Positions 24,130-36,312 of a stretch of DNA of 64,000 nt are shown here, one piece after another. The first letter of the stretch is position 1. Each line of letters starts with the position of its first letter. The translations under genes and the position numbers were made by a program. The stretch lies in assembly GCF_025766255.1 (NCBI RefSeq), contig NW_026516703.1:124001-188000 (forward strand), in the 5' to 3' direction. Below the pieces are notes generated by a model. The model saw only the letters and a program-made list of their open reading frames with translations. It had not been told where the DNA came from and ran no database searches. The DNA is from Zychaea mexicana. Lineage: Eukaryota; Mucoromycota; Mucoromycetes; Mucorales; Lichtheimiaceae.

Positions 24130-26643
24130 TCTAGGATTTATGGTAAGCAATATGAGAAATAAATTTGTGTATGGAAGAAAAAGGACCCAAGATAGATAGA
24201 TAGATAGGGTGAGGGAGAAAGGAAAAGGTAAAAGGAAGAAGAAAAAAGCGTGAGCAAGGGCGAAAAGAGGGAAAAAATGGAAGAGAGGCACGCCGTTTAG
24301 GTCAGCAATGCATTATAGTATAAAGCAGAACGTCCGCGCCTTGATCTTTTCTGCTGTGTATGTGTAAAAACAAGCGCCGTCTTGCTATGTGCTGGACGAA
24401 AGGGTGGCAATACACTTTGAATATATCATATGCACTCGACTTCTCTTCCTCTGTGGTGGTCAACAACCCCTCTTCCCAACGGTAACCCCTTCCATTCTAA
24501 CACTGCGCTCCGTGTTACATATACGACAGCCCTTTTTGTTTGATGACAGGCCTGTTCTACCACCAGATGATAACAGAGCGCGGACACCATGGCCAAGCAG
24601 TGCCTGTGAACCATTTGTATATAAAATACATACGCTTTTAAAAGAAAGACATGTTAAGCCCTACTTAATCCATAGATGCGATACATTCCTGTCAGACGCC
24701 ACCCATTATGCTTATCACCCGCGAAATAAGACTAGATAGATATGTCATTGTGTGGCGTTCGATCGGGTTAATTCGGCTGATACATAAGAAAATTTGTCTG
24801 GGCATATGCTGGAGCTTGTCTTTACCAAAACAATACGGTTTCTTTGTAATATGAGACTTGGCCATAATACCATCGTTAACATGACTTGACATGGGTCGCA
24901 GAAATGGGTTGGCGATACAGTAGATCCAAACATGAAATAAATTACATGCAACACTATCACTATCTTGCTGATATGTCCCCTATAATGCTACGTTCATCCA
25001 TTTCTTGCAATTTTGTTACAGAAACCTACAGTTTTGAGTGAAGAAGCTGTGAGCCTTTTATTCCAACTTTGGTAGAAAAACCCTTTCTCAATATTATCTG
25101 CGGAACAAGCAGATATGTTCCCTGAATCGAGAGCTATTATCCAATGTTTCACGATGCCAACCTGGCTGCAGTGATTGATCGACTACACAGTAACATATCT
25201 TATCTATTACTGTGCATCATGTTTACCCTCAATGAATTTAGAGACTGAAAAGATAACCATCTAGTCTAGCGCCACCATTTGATGTATAATCACTTCGGTA
25301 GTACTTTGTGCGCTTTTTATGTAATGCTCAAAAAGAGATTCAGAACGCAGCGACGAGGAACTCGAGTGTTGCGGCGTCTTGACAACATGAATTTGTGGCG
25401 CGACTTTGAATGAAAGCGTTCTTGGGCTAACATCCAGTAGCAACATTTAATTAACGTATGAATGGACAACCCCTTACCTGACGCATCACCATACCTCTCT
25501 TTCTTCCCTTTCATTATTCAAGCAACACTGACATCTTCTTTCTCAAATGTATAATGGCGATGTCGTTTACTTTAGACACATGGAAATGGGTATATATAGC
25601 GATAGACGTTATTATCACGCCTGAAGAGGCGTTGCATCATAGAGAAATTTGGACTAGTGAACTTTTTTGTAACCTTTATTTCACCCGTCATATTGAGTAG
25701 CGTAGCGTTTTTGACAGAAGAAAGTAGGTTGCGGAGGTTACAGAAGCAAGCTTGGATAAGTTAGGCTGCTATATTGCATATTAGTAACTACTTTGCTTAC
25801 TGTTTGTCACCAATGTGGCTGCACGGTTGGTTGTGTGAAGGGTGATAGTAGAAGTTTAGTGCATCGAAACGAGATGAAAAGCAATGTGCAAGTAGCAATC
25901 GATCGCTTCGATAAGAATAATTTAAGGGATTTGCACGCTCATGTACCAAGCCGAGCTTGAAGTTTCCGAGTATCACGTAGTCATAGCAATATCACAAGCA
26001 CTCGTCATAACAGATACCATCAATAATATGTAGGCGAACTACGAACTGTGTGTTTCAAATTACCTATTAATGCAATGTAGGACTACTGGGGGATAACTAG
26101 ATTCAATTACACCAACTTGGCAGTCACTACTTAGACTGATTATTCTTCCTGGGAGGCGAAAAGCGAGTCCGGCTATATCGATAACTGAAAACTCATATTT
26201 AAGATACTTCTGCAAACTACAATTGTCTAGTTTTAATGGTAGGCAAAAAGAATTAAAGAAAGATTTTGTAAATGTTACTCACCCATGCGGTTAGAAACTT
26301 TTCAATAGTGAGGAGACAACTTGCGTGATTTCTAAGTATGATTGACAAAGCAACGAACACGAGCATGGATTATTAGTAAGTCACGTCGGTCTGCACAAGC
26401 TTCATCTTTTATAACTGGCTTAGCGGCCACCTGGTCACTCTGCTTTTCTTTTATAACCAGCATAAAGTGGCAACCTGGCCACTCTGTTCGTCTTTTATAA
26501 CTGATTTAAAGTGGCCAGGTTATCTGCGCCATTACCTGGGAGTTGCTTGTGTTTGGATTCAAGCTTTTGGATAACTCCCCTTGCAAATTCGATAATTTTA
26601 TTCATACAAATATACTTGTCTAACTTCTTCCTTTTTATTATTA
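24130..26643. other. intergenic, 2.5 kb
   Basis: No gene supported; small ORFs near 24389-24739, 24692-24960 and 25261-25514 have no recognisable motif. A three-unit direct repeat of about 45 bp lies at 26405-26524. Confidence 0.5.
26405..26524. repeat. about 45-bp direct repeat, 2.7 units
   Basis: Units begin TTTATAAC and continue ...AAAGTGGC(C/A)ACCTGG(C/T)CACTCTG; the third is shortened to TTTATAACTGATTTAAAGTGGCCAGGTTAT. Each unit holds an imperfect GTGGC..GCCAC inverted motif. Confidence 0.6.
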
Positions 26644-29207
26644 TCACAGCCGATAACGAAAGTCAAGAGCCTCGTCACCAATTCTCCTAATAATTGGCTG
26701 CTGTTCTTCTTCCTGCTGCTGAGGTTCAGCATTACCAAGACCTTCTCCTTCTTCTCCAGCTTCCATTTCTTTGCAGATCCTTTCACGAATACGATTTTTG
26801 CGTTGTAAAAGAAGTCGCTGGACCAGAGCCAACATAATAAACACGCAAAGGAATGACAGACTGATAGAGTGACCACGTACTACGATGTGTTATACAAGAA
26901 AGCATTTTAACCTTAATCGCCACCCAGATATAGTTATTCCGCAAAAGAAAACACTACTAACAGTATCGAGGTGCATCTGATCTTCGGTAAATATTTGAGC
27001 CTAGGAGTCCTTTATTGACAATAAACGAGTCAGCAGCAGGCCTTTTTCTATTTCTGCACATCTTGACAATATATAATCAATATATTTTAGAACTGACCTG
27101 CAGAATTATTGGCCGAAACAGCCATTGCTGCAGCGACACTTCGCTTCATCTCAGGAGCAATATTGTTTGTTAACCATGCATTGACAATTGGGTTGATAAC
27201 AAATATGCCAGTGACAGCAACAAACATGGACGCATAAAGGCCCCTTTGATCCGTCAGCATGAGGAGTAAAGCGTACCCTACAACACATACAGACGCGCCT
27301 AAAATAGCATGGAAAGTGCGCTCTTGAAATCGGTCTGATGAATGGGCGACACCTATCATCTATTTAGAAATAAAAGAATTGTAGCCAATCGATATTTACA
27401 ACAAAAAGCTTCAGAAGGTATTCGTTTTATCACAAAAGAGAGGACATACCACAACGACAGCGGCTAGATAAGGTGGCGCTATAGATACGAATAGGGGGAA
27501 TAAGTAGGCTTACTAGAATAATACGTGCTTTGTTTTACCGGACATCAAATTTGCAGATAACTTGTCGTCATAGCCCATGCCTTTGATGATCAAGGGGAGG
27601 AAACTGTTTGTAATAAAAGAGGTAGACAGCGACCGCTAAATGATTATTGTACTAGTACGTATATATGTCCGCAATATGAATGCGTAGTGAGAAAAAAACG
27701 TTCGCTTACTTTGATATGCTAGTGTTGGCTACACTTCCACTGAAGAACATGACCATCCAAATCCAAACTTTCCAGTCCGTGAATGCTTTAACTGCTTGCT
27801 TGCGATTCGATGCATCAAGATCACCGAGTGTAAAGTGCTGCTTCCGATGCTCCAAACGATTAATAGCTAGCACACGTTCTTCGGCAGATAAACGGCTCCA
27901 AGTCTCTGGAGAAGCTGGCAAATAAAACCTATACAACAGTGGATCATTTTAATTCGCCGTGTAGCCTTTTTTGATTCCTTTTACGGCGTTTTGTACAAAA
28001 GACGTTACGAGATTTGTTACCATGCAACCAGTGCCACAGCGACTGTTGGGATGCCTTCAATAATAAACAGCCACTAGGAACAGCCTTATCATTCACGTGT
28101 TGCCGCTTTGGTGTATACAAACTCACCGACACCACCCTATTGCATAAGCTTACCTGCCATCCAGTCATGCCATGTGCACCCCGAAGTCGTAATATTCCAT
28201 AGGCCAAGACTCCCGCTATTGTAGATCGAAAGAGTCCTAACTGTTAATTCAGGGCAATTATAATCCGAATGTATGATTGATGGTGCGAGGGTCAGGTTAC
28301 CATAAGAGTGCGCTACTACACTGGATCCCCAAAACAGTGCGATGCGGGTGGCCATTTCGTCCTTTTTATAAAACAGCGTAAGAAAGAAGAGGACGCCCTA
28401 TGAAACCGTTACGTTTTAGCTCTCAAGATAATCTTTACCGAGAAACGGCAGCAGCAGCAACATCAGGCTTCCATTCTTTATACATAGCAGCCCCAGAAAT
28501 CTGCTTACATACAGGAAAAAATCCACTTTCAAATACTCCGAGAAGAAAACGCAATACCAACAATTGGGCATAGCTACTTGCAGTAGCATGTAAGCAGGCT
28601 ATTATTCCCCAAATCGTCATGAGCAAAGGGAGCCTAAATAGTGTTCCACCGGCAAAGCATGTAAGCGTTAGTCAAGTCCATCTCCTCTCCTTCAAATATT
28701 GTGTCGTAATATCATTGCTGGCTACTGTACCATCGACGCGCAGTTAAACGTTTCAAAAGAATATTACTAGGAACTTGAAAAATAAGGAATCCAGCCTAAT
28801 GTTGTAGATATTACATTTGAGCGGGCTATCTAATCAAGACGTTCTGGCCTATCCAGTCAGTACTCTCGTTCCTACGTAAAAAACGGTAATACATGTGTTG
28901 AATTGATCTGGAGTGATCCCGACGTCTTCTTCAAAGTTATCAAGAACGGCGTTTCCTGTAAATTGGTGTTAACCGCACGGGCTTCTTTTCTTCACGCAGT
29001 TCTTCTTTATATCACCTCTTTAAAAGAAATATAGCAAAGGTAGCAAGCAAGCTTACCCAGTGTTGACCGGTCAAGCGACGAAAAAAGGTACATGAAGCTC
29101 AGAAACGGCAAGAGCAATAGATCGTATTTCAACACAAGTCGCCTTTCCATTTTTTTCCTGTTTTGTTGTTCGTCAATGTCATTGTCGTCATTGTTTGCTG
29201 TACCCAT
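26644..29207 (-). CDS. MFS transporter, anion:cation symporter (DAL5/TNA1-like) family
   Basis: Plasma-membrane proton symporter of the fungal allantoate/vitamin permease family. Starts MGTANNDDNDIDEQQ at 29207; first exon 29057-29207 (KYDLLLLPFLSFMYLFSSLDR, TM1 with the family DRS motif). Later exons encode NAVLDNFEEDVGITPDQFN, FQVPSNILLKRLTARRW (family signature), LRFLLGVFESGFFP, ATRIALFWGSSVVA, LAYGILRLRGAHGMTGWQ, WLFIIEGIPTVAVALVAW, FYLPASPETWSRLSAEER, then the second six-helix half (VCVVGYALLLML, INPIVNAWLTNNIAPEMKRS, SNIYRRSDAPRY, RGHSISLSF) and a Gln/Glu-rich cytoplasmic tail. All expected segments are found across about nine exons with no break. The substrate cannot be told from sequence. 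Confidence 0.85.
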
Positions 29208-30690
29208 TGCATCAGATCCTAAAAAGTGGAACGGTCAATTGTAGTGGTCAATTGCAGGGCAGTGCAAATGCTCGTTGAGGGCGACAGAGTAGTATGTATG
29301 TACAGCAGGCCCAACAAAGAGGAAAGGAGGGTTAAATAAGAGCTCTGCTTTACCAGTAAGGGGCTGATAAGCTACGCTATTATGAGGAACACTGTCAGAA
29401 ACAACCATCACGCATATACTGTCACGAAATATTAGAAAGGGCCAGAAAGAAACCAGCCAGGGTTTCCTGTGCTTTCAGTCATGCAGCTGGGTTTGTTCAT
29501 AGCATCCGCATAAGTTTATGTCACGAGCACTTTAGTTTGTTTTATGCAACTGGTCGGATTCTTGGTGGAAAAACAGAGATGACTGTAAATGCAGTACTCG
29601 ATGCCATCAATGAACGCCCTTGTGTAATTGCTTTGCTTGAAATTGAAAACAATGTACATTCAGCTTTTTTTATATCTAAAATAATATTTTTGTGGTGTTT
29701 CATATTGAAAGGAGTAGACACCGTCGTTTAAAACGGCTATGCATGCACTGAGTTCATCATGGGTGATCGAGGCGCTTCCTTTGAAATTTTTGCATATAAA
29801 AACACAAAGATATGTAGCCACAAATTTCTTTGTCGCGAGTTGTATGTGCACGCATTTCTCATTATTTACCATCGCTGGCACTTTTTCAGTTCCTAGGTAT
29901 ATAAGCAATGTCATAACGCCTCAACTATCTGAGCGATTGTATGTGTAAATAATAATCTAGAGCATCGTTTATATTGATGTGATGATGAATTCTTGAGATG
30001 AACATGACGCAGCCAGCATCGCACAGCATAGTGGTAGAAAAACAGAATGTGTGACTATCGCTACAGTTAGCATTGGCATAATACATATATCAGGAGTAAT
30101 GATTGGAGTATAGTGCACTTACCGCCTCACGGAGGTATAGATCATGTCCTTGTCATAAAAGCTATTGTGGTCTTATTCTTATTACTGCGTCACTTAAACT
30201 GTGCTTGAAAAGAATGTTTATCTCAAATTTACTGTTGTACGCGATGGTTTCTTATGGGTACGTCATGGTGATTGACTTTGTGAATAATAATTTAAAATCA
30301 CCTCAGGCACATATCTGGAGAGGTTCTAATGCTAAAATGAAAAAAACGTCGCGCCAAGTAAAAAACATCTTTCCGCCAATGGGATAATCACCCTAGCGCA
30401 AAACTGAAAAAAATCAAGCGCCAAATCGAAGGAAAAATCCTATAGATAAAATGCAAGAGTTTGGATAAGATGGTCACATGGCGTAAACAAAATCTTAAGG
30501 AATAACTGTACTACAAACAGCACATTAGACACAGAGCAGCGATAGCAGTATCGTACAGTTGAACCTTCAGAGCCCAAATCAAGCTGGTACGCCAAGAAAA
30601 GAACATTCCATGACTGGATATGTATTTTAATTTATTTCAGCTAATATTGCTGTCCGCGGCGAGCATTACAGTCAGCGAACCGCAAAAACC
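29208..30690. other. intergenic, 1.5 kb up to the repeat region
   Basis: No gene supported. From about 30320 a stretch TTCTAATGCTAAAATGAA resembles TTCTAATGCCAAAATGAA at 61783-61800, just outside the third DIRS unit; this could mark an older repeat edge. Unrelated ORFs (29537-29731, 29660-29914, 30103-30387) lack motifs. Confidence 0.45.
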
Positions 30691-32765
30691 GCATATTTGG
30701 GACTGACATGTGACTGAGAAAAGTGAAGTCATATTTGCTTTCCCAGCAACCAATGAAAATTGAGGTGTATAGAGGCAAGCAATTCAGGTCTTGGCAACCA
30801 AAAAGCAAAGTACTTTTCTTTTTTTACTATCAGTGGCATCAAGGTTTTGAATGGATTGTGTATCAGTTGGCCTCGCCGGTCGCTTTGCGTCCCGTGGGAT
30901 AACCCTGCTCTTGGGTACATAGTTCATTCTCTACCATTTTGCTGCGATGGACTGTGTATTAGATGGCCTCGCCGGTCGCTTTGCGTCCCGCGGGATAACC
31001 CTGCTCTTGGGTACACAGTTCAGCATCTTTACTTCGAACATTGATGTGCATCAGATGGCCTCGCCGGTCACTTTGTGTCCCGCGGGATAACCCTGCTCTT
31101 AGGTGCCTCAATTGCTCGTTGATTATTATTATTATTATCATTATTATTATTATCATTATTATTGTTAATTATCTTACTTCAACAAGGTGGTTTTTAAACG
31201 ATACGGGTCTTCAGGTCAAAGTTAATCGATTTATCTTTTTTTTATATTTCAGTTCATTTTTTATAGATTGTTATTTGCTGGGGGTCAAGTTCTTTATTAA
31301 CGAACAGCTAGATTTAAGAGCTTCGTGATGTAATAATAGAAATAGTGTATTGAATAGCGTTATTTCCAGGTAAAAAAAGTGAAGAGTGATTATGGGTTGT
31401 ATATTAAGGTGATGTAGAATGACTTGTATCGTTGATTTGCTACTTGTTACTGATATAGATGATCAAGAAACTATGTCAGTCCAAGCGATATCCAACAAGT
31501 TTGGTAACCCTATGAGTCTAGCCAAAGCAAGAATGAACAATGTCAATGATTGATTGCTGGTCGTTCCTACAGCAATTGTTGGTGCTTCCGGTTCAGTCTC
31601 CATAGTAGTGGTTATTGGCTCTTTCAGCCGCGCTTTTATTTTTTTTCTGTCTATTTAATTCATTGCTGTTACAATTTTCAAGTTTTTTCTAAGCCGCGCA
31701 CCGTGGTTCATGGATTCAAATCAAACAGTAAATGACGATCTCACCCAGCGAATTTAAGAGTTGGAAGCCTTGGTAGTCCAGCTTAAGAACAAACTCGAAA
31801 TCAGAGACCGAGCTGATCGACAACAGCATGAAAGACCAGAACTACCCCAAGAGATTAAGCAAGATTTGGAAGCCTATTCGATCGCAGAACTGGAAAATAG
31901 TTTCAAGGTCTTCAGACACGAGATCTCACAAAATATGACGGAGACGCGTGGACAAGGTCCGGAGGCATCCATAAAATCTACGTTGGAGAATTCAAGAAGG
32001 CAACCTTGGAAGCCTATGGCGCTATATCCACAAAATACAAAAAAGCTGACAGAATGTAAAACGCTGCAAGCGGAGCAACCGAGATTTATGAAGACCTACA
32101 GTACATCATTGAAAGAGAAGACACGAGTATCGACCCTCAAGAACTCAAGACGACTATAGAAAAAGCTAGACGACTCGCCGTTTATGGAAACGCAACAGGC
32201 AAACAACAGGAGCGAGAAGCACAAACCAGTATTGCAAAGGCATTCAGGTTACCAGCAAGTATCCGAGCCTATGAAGACGAAGAATATGCTAACAAGGACA
32301 TGGCATTCGATGCCGAGATGGTCCAACGAATCGAGAAGGCTCGACAAGAACAACAACTTATCAGAGCAGCTATCAACAATAGAGGAGGATACGGTCATGG
32401 AGGAGGTCGAGGCCGAGCTTGTTTCGACAGGGCCAGCGGATGGAATAGCACCAGGGGGCCGTTTACTGGTATTGGCAACAGAGAATCAAACATCCGTGGG
32501 CGGTTTCAGTAGTGAAGGAAGGATACCGATTGCCTTTCGATAGGGTACCACAACCGTGGCACAAGGGGCCTGTGTGCCGTTCTTTGGTGGAACAAACACA
32601 AGTGGACCAAGCAGTACAACAGTTTTTAGCAACCAAGGTGATCGAACGCTCACCCACTCAGGATAGGAGGTTTCTTTCTACATTTTTTATGATCCAAGAA
32701 GCTGCGAAAATTCGGCCGACACCCACTCCCCTTTTGTTTGTATGTTCCCCAGTCGCTTGTATATG
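30690..32765 (+). mobile_element. truncated DIRS-like retroelement, copy 1
   Basis: One of three copies of the same unit. Order: a GC-rich tandem motif (30858-31110), an (ATT)n tract (about 31117-31170), a leader, a gag-like frame from the ATG at 31710, and the beginning of a reverse transcriptase (GYRLPFDRVPQPW, VDQAVQQFLATKVIERS, AAKIRPTPTP). The gag and RT-start style fits DIRS/Ngaro-type elements of Mucoromycota. The gag frame is broken: TAA at codon 14 (QRI-stop-ELEALVVQL), a later frame change, and an internal stop before NAASGATEIYEDLQ. RT stops after the first motif, and no RNase H or tyrosine recombinase follows. The edge with the RTC4-bearing arm near 32765 is the same in all copies, so the truncated form was spread as part of a larger unit. 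Confidence 0.65.
30858..31110 (+). repeat. GC-rich 55-bp motif in three tandem units (copy 1)
   Basis: Core GATGGCCTCGCCGGTCGCTT, then TGCGTCCCGYGGGATAACCC and TGCTCTTGGGTAC, spaced about 95 bp apart at 30866, 30962 and 31050. The segment TCCCGCGGGA is palindromic. The same triple occurs at 45500-45765 and 61980-62230. Confidence 0.8.
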
Positions 32766-34526
32766 ATACAGCTATAGCATATATGTTTCACGTATTTTGG
32801 ACTTTCGACCCAATAAAGAAAAAATGGTAACACAATCTGAATCAGTGCTTACGCCTCGAATAATAATAGTAAGCCGTCGGTCTTCGACCTCGCGCACGAC
32901 AATTTTTTTGGCAATTGTCGTGTGCACCGTCTCATGCACAGTTTGAAAGACCCTGCGCACGACAGAACTATGATGATATATACCGAGTAACTTGAATGTT
33001 AGCATACCATGTATCCAAATGGCAAGCAAGCAACTTTGTGCCAACATAAGTGCTATAATATAGTGAAGCACAAGCGAGAAGATTTCTTAGTCAGCTCAAA
33101 AACACGTAGCTAAGACTATAGAAAAGTGGGTAGACGGTGCACCATATGTTTTCACCATTTTAATATCAATGACGTTGGTATTGGCTGCAAAGACATATCC
33201 TGTGTTTCGTGTTCTAAAACTTGCAAGAGCTAGGGCTGTCATGTAATTCTATTCAATTAAAATTTTGACGGTCAATGTAATATTCGACGTATATATAATG
33301 AAAGATGATAATATTGTGTCAGCCAAATAGTTGAATATTTCGAGGGCGAAGACCAAAACATGAAGTAAGAAATAAGGGATCATGAAAATAGGTGTTTAAA
33401 TGATTGTAAAGAACAATTAAATCCGGAGACAAGGCCCAAGAGCTTGAACATGAGACAAAAAGAGCATAAATTTTCGAGTACGATGAGGTAAACGACATTT
33501 GACACAAAAAAGTGCAGAACTGCTTAAGGGGTTATGATTCATGTTGGTTTTTATACTCATTCATTACTGCTTTCGCTTTCATCCGAATCCATGGTGGGGT
33601 TGACGGCACTGCCGAATTTAGCACTCTTTCTCATGATATCCGATGCTTCGTCGTAAGAAACATTCTTATCTTCTTGAATAAGTCGTGCGGCCGTCTCCGG
33701 AATAAGAATCTGCTGGACAAACTGAACTGGTGGCATTGGGGCTGTATTTGCTGCTGTCAGGTGGTTCGATTTCGATAGTTCTTTCGTCAAACAATCCATG
33801 ATGATTTGCATTCCACGGGGTCCATAATAACCAGGCTGTTTTAAACAATAATTTAGTGACTTATTTTATGAGTGATAGCTTTTGTACTTACCAAAGATTT
33901 TTCAGCCCTTGCCATTCGTGCGAATACGGATCGTGCAAAGCTTCGGCTATGTTGGCTGTAGAATTCGGTTTCTATCGATTTGAATCTGCTTTCGGTTTTG
34001 CCGACTACGATATCTTGCATAACTGGTACATGATTCATTACACGCAAAGACAAGGTCGCAAAATCGATATGACCTGGGTAACCTTGGGCGATCCCTTCTG
34101 GTCTGGTCAACATTTCTTTCCTATGAATGCTGCAGGTTTGGGTTTAATCTGTGCTTCATCGAAGCGGTGGTGACGAGACGTTGAGAGTTCTTTCATGCGG
34201 CGTTCTTCTTGTTTCTCATGCTTCTCTTCTTTTTGTATATATTCATCGTACTGCTTCTGTACAGCAGGAGGTAACGGTAATGGCAGGCGCGTTTGACAAT
34301 GGGGACATGCTATTGCACCATGATCCAGATAGTATAACAAATGTGTTCAGAATTACTAGAATACAAAGATACAAAGCGGCATGTTATAGGTACCATGATG
34401 ATCGCCTCCGATATCACTATTGCAGTCAGACTCATCCAAATCAGAATGGGCGACGCTTGTCTTCTTTTTTCTAGGCTACTTGCTGTTGATTCATGATCCA
34501 CTGTTTTTTTGATATGCAGGTATGTA
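32766..34526. repeat. inverted-repeat arm of palindrome 1, left
   Basis: About 1.76 kb that recurs inverted at 36760-38519 with few differences. The inner edge is sharp (GATATGCAGGTA at 34515-34526 mirrored by TACCTGCATATC at 36760). The outer side runs straight into the DIRS fragment in both arms, so the full palindrome arm is at least 3.8 kb. Contains an RTC4-domain pseudogene. Confidence 0.85.
33557..34470 (-). pseudogene. RTC4-like domain gene fragment, left arm
   Basis: Minus strand. Pieces in order: acidic stretch (SDLDESDCDSDIGG), ACPHCQTRLPLPLPPAVQKQYD with a lysine-rich helix, RPEGIAQGYPGHIDFATLSLRV, FARMARAEK, an intron (about 33838-33891), then PGYYGPRGMQIIMDCL, FVQQILIPETAARLIQED and a Ser/Asp/Glu-rich end. 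The Cys-X2-Cys, the IDF segment, PGYYG and the VLVPE-like ILIPETA motif match the RTC4 C-terminal domain, which is common in Mucoromycota repeats. One base out of frame between AFIGK and MLTRPEG; the same shift is in the right arm, so it predates the inversion. No full-length N-terminus is seen. Function of this domain is poorly known. Confidence 0.6.
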
Positions 34527-35197
34527 GCATCAATAACTACCACCTCTGGAAACATTCTTGCGCGCTCGATGCTTCGTGGGTGCGTGACAAAAATAGACTT
34601 GACTTTTTTTGTTGCATTTTCGGCATGGTAACGTGCAATGGAATTATATGACTTGAAATACTCCATGATAGTGGGCAGCTCATCATGTTGAGCATCATTG
34701 CTTTCCAGTCGAGATTTTAAGTTGTAGATATCTTTTGCAGTGAAACGGTTATTCAACCGCAACTGTAAAATCTGACGAGCGGTATCCTTGAGTCTAGTTC
34801 AGTGGCAATATCGACTTGTTCATGGCCTGTCATTGCCCGGTACGACGCGTATATCTTGTTATCTCGTGTAAGTTGATGATTATGTGGCGGTATGTCGGCT
34901 ACCGCTGTCTGCACCTTCCCATTATAATTTGGCTTCTTGCAACAGCTGGCATATATTGACCACGAGCACTGCGTCTTGGTGGATCGTCGCTTAGGATACC
35001 TCTTTTCCACACCATTCGCGCAAGTGTATGTTCTTGGTATACACAATTCGGTATATCAGACCTGGTTCTTGTCTCTTCGGTACTATCTTCATATTCTTTC
35101 TCCTGTAACAGAATATAGCTCTAATTATTCTCATACTATATATTATATTTGGGTGTAAGAACCATACCTGACAACTATCTGCTGTCATCTTATCCAC
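34527..35197 (-). pseudogene. Mutator-like transposase, N-terminal half (inverted)
   Basis: Minus strand: FAR1/WRKY-GCM-type DNA-binding region (CSWSIYASCCKKP, ADIPPHNHQLTR), then after a frame change RQILQLRLNNRFTAKDIYNL and KSIFVTHPRSIERARMFPEV, VVVIDATY holding the first catalytic Asp of the MULE DDE domain. The sequence stops right after this Asp at the inverted-repeat edge. The middle of the catalytic domain (second Asp and Glu) is missing. Confidence 0.65.
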
Positions 35198-35297
35198 TTG
35201 TGCTGCTCGATGCGGTTTAAAGGTCGGATATAGAAAATTATGCTAATGATGCGATTGTATAAAGGATTCTCTGGCTTATACGCAACATGAAAAAGAC

Positions 35298-35940
35298 GTG
35301 TTATCGAACAAGTGGGTTGTCAAGGATAAAGATGCAGCAATAACAAAAAGAGTATCAGCTCTTTTTGGTATCATTTCGCAATTTGCGATCAACGTCGTTA
35401 TATCTGAATTGATTGCCGCTCGCCGTTTGACGCCGGAATCGTCGCAATGTAATAGCTGTGAAGTCTTTGTCAATTATCGTTTGCCGTGCAGACACTATTT
35501 TTACGAGTGTAATGACAAGAAATCTTGCATCCCGATATATTTGACAAAAGATGGAAATTAGTGTCAAGTACAAGTATGTAACTTATAATGTCGCAGCTAA
35601 AGTCAATATTCTGTTATGGAATTAACAGTTCATATGTCACATAGCAAGGGTATCTGAACAACCTGTCATCTAAGAACTTGGTACCGACACCAACGATGTT
35701 GAAGAAAATGCGTTGAAGCTAGACTATCAAGAGCTTAAAAATCGAATTGACAACTTATTTATCGATGCGCAGACGGGTCATTAAAAGCAAGACTTGATAT
35801 CATGTATACATACGGCTTTAGATCAGTACAAACCATTACTCATCGAAGATCTAGAGTTGCCTACCGCTGTCAAAACCAAAGGACGGCCGAAGGGTGCTAT
35901 TGGGTCGAGCCTACCGTCTTATTTTGAGATTATCTAACAA
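35298..35940 (+). pseudogene. Mutator-like transposase, C-terminal part with SWIM finger
   Basis: Plus strand, opposite to the N-terminal half. Residues WVVKDKDAAITKRVSALFGI then QCNSCEVFVNYRLPCRHYFY, a SWIM-type zinc finger (C-X2-C...C-X-H), typical of MULE transposases. A later frame reads FIDAQTGHLKQDL and AVKTKGRPKGAIGSSLPSYF (the GRPKG linker often seen at MULE C-termini). Several stops lie between pieces. Confidence 0.6.
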
Positions 35941-36312
35941 GATGCGAAAGAAAAAGAAAAATCAAAAGAAGAAAAAAAGCTGCTACTGAAATTAACGAAT
36001 CCAACCCAACGGTCAGAAAAAGAAAACTTACTTGATTGAGAACGGTTCTGAAGAGCTTTGGCCAAACAAAAAGCGTAATACACAGGCTCTAGGGGATCAA
36101 AGGTATAGGCATATATTTGCATAGTAGTGGTTTCATATATATGAACTTACATCGTTTGCTGTGTAGCTCGACAATAGACATCCAGATATTCTACCATTGT
36201 AGTACATTACAGACTCGGTCGAGATAAAGCCGGACGAATGATGTGGGTTCAGAACTTTGTCGTATCTCGAATATAAAAGCAATCAAGATAAATACGCGGA
36301 CATAAAAAAAGA

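Noticed and set aside
30858..31110. GC-rich 55-bp motif as a tRNA or tRNA-derived SINE
   Set aside because: No A/B-box pair or cloverleaf could be folded in either orientation.
32772..33071. ORFs in the outer part of the RTC4 arms
   Set aside because: They mirror in both arms but have no motif or codon-like composition; likely 3' flank of the RTC4 fragment.
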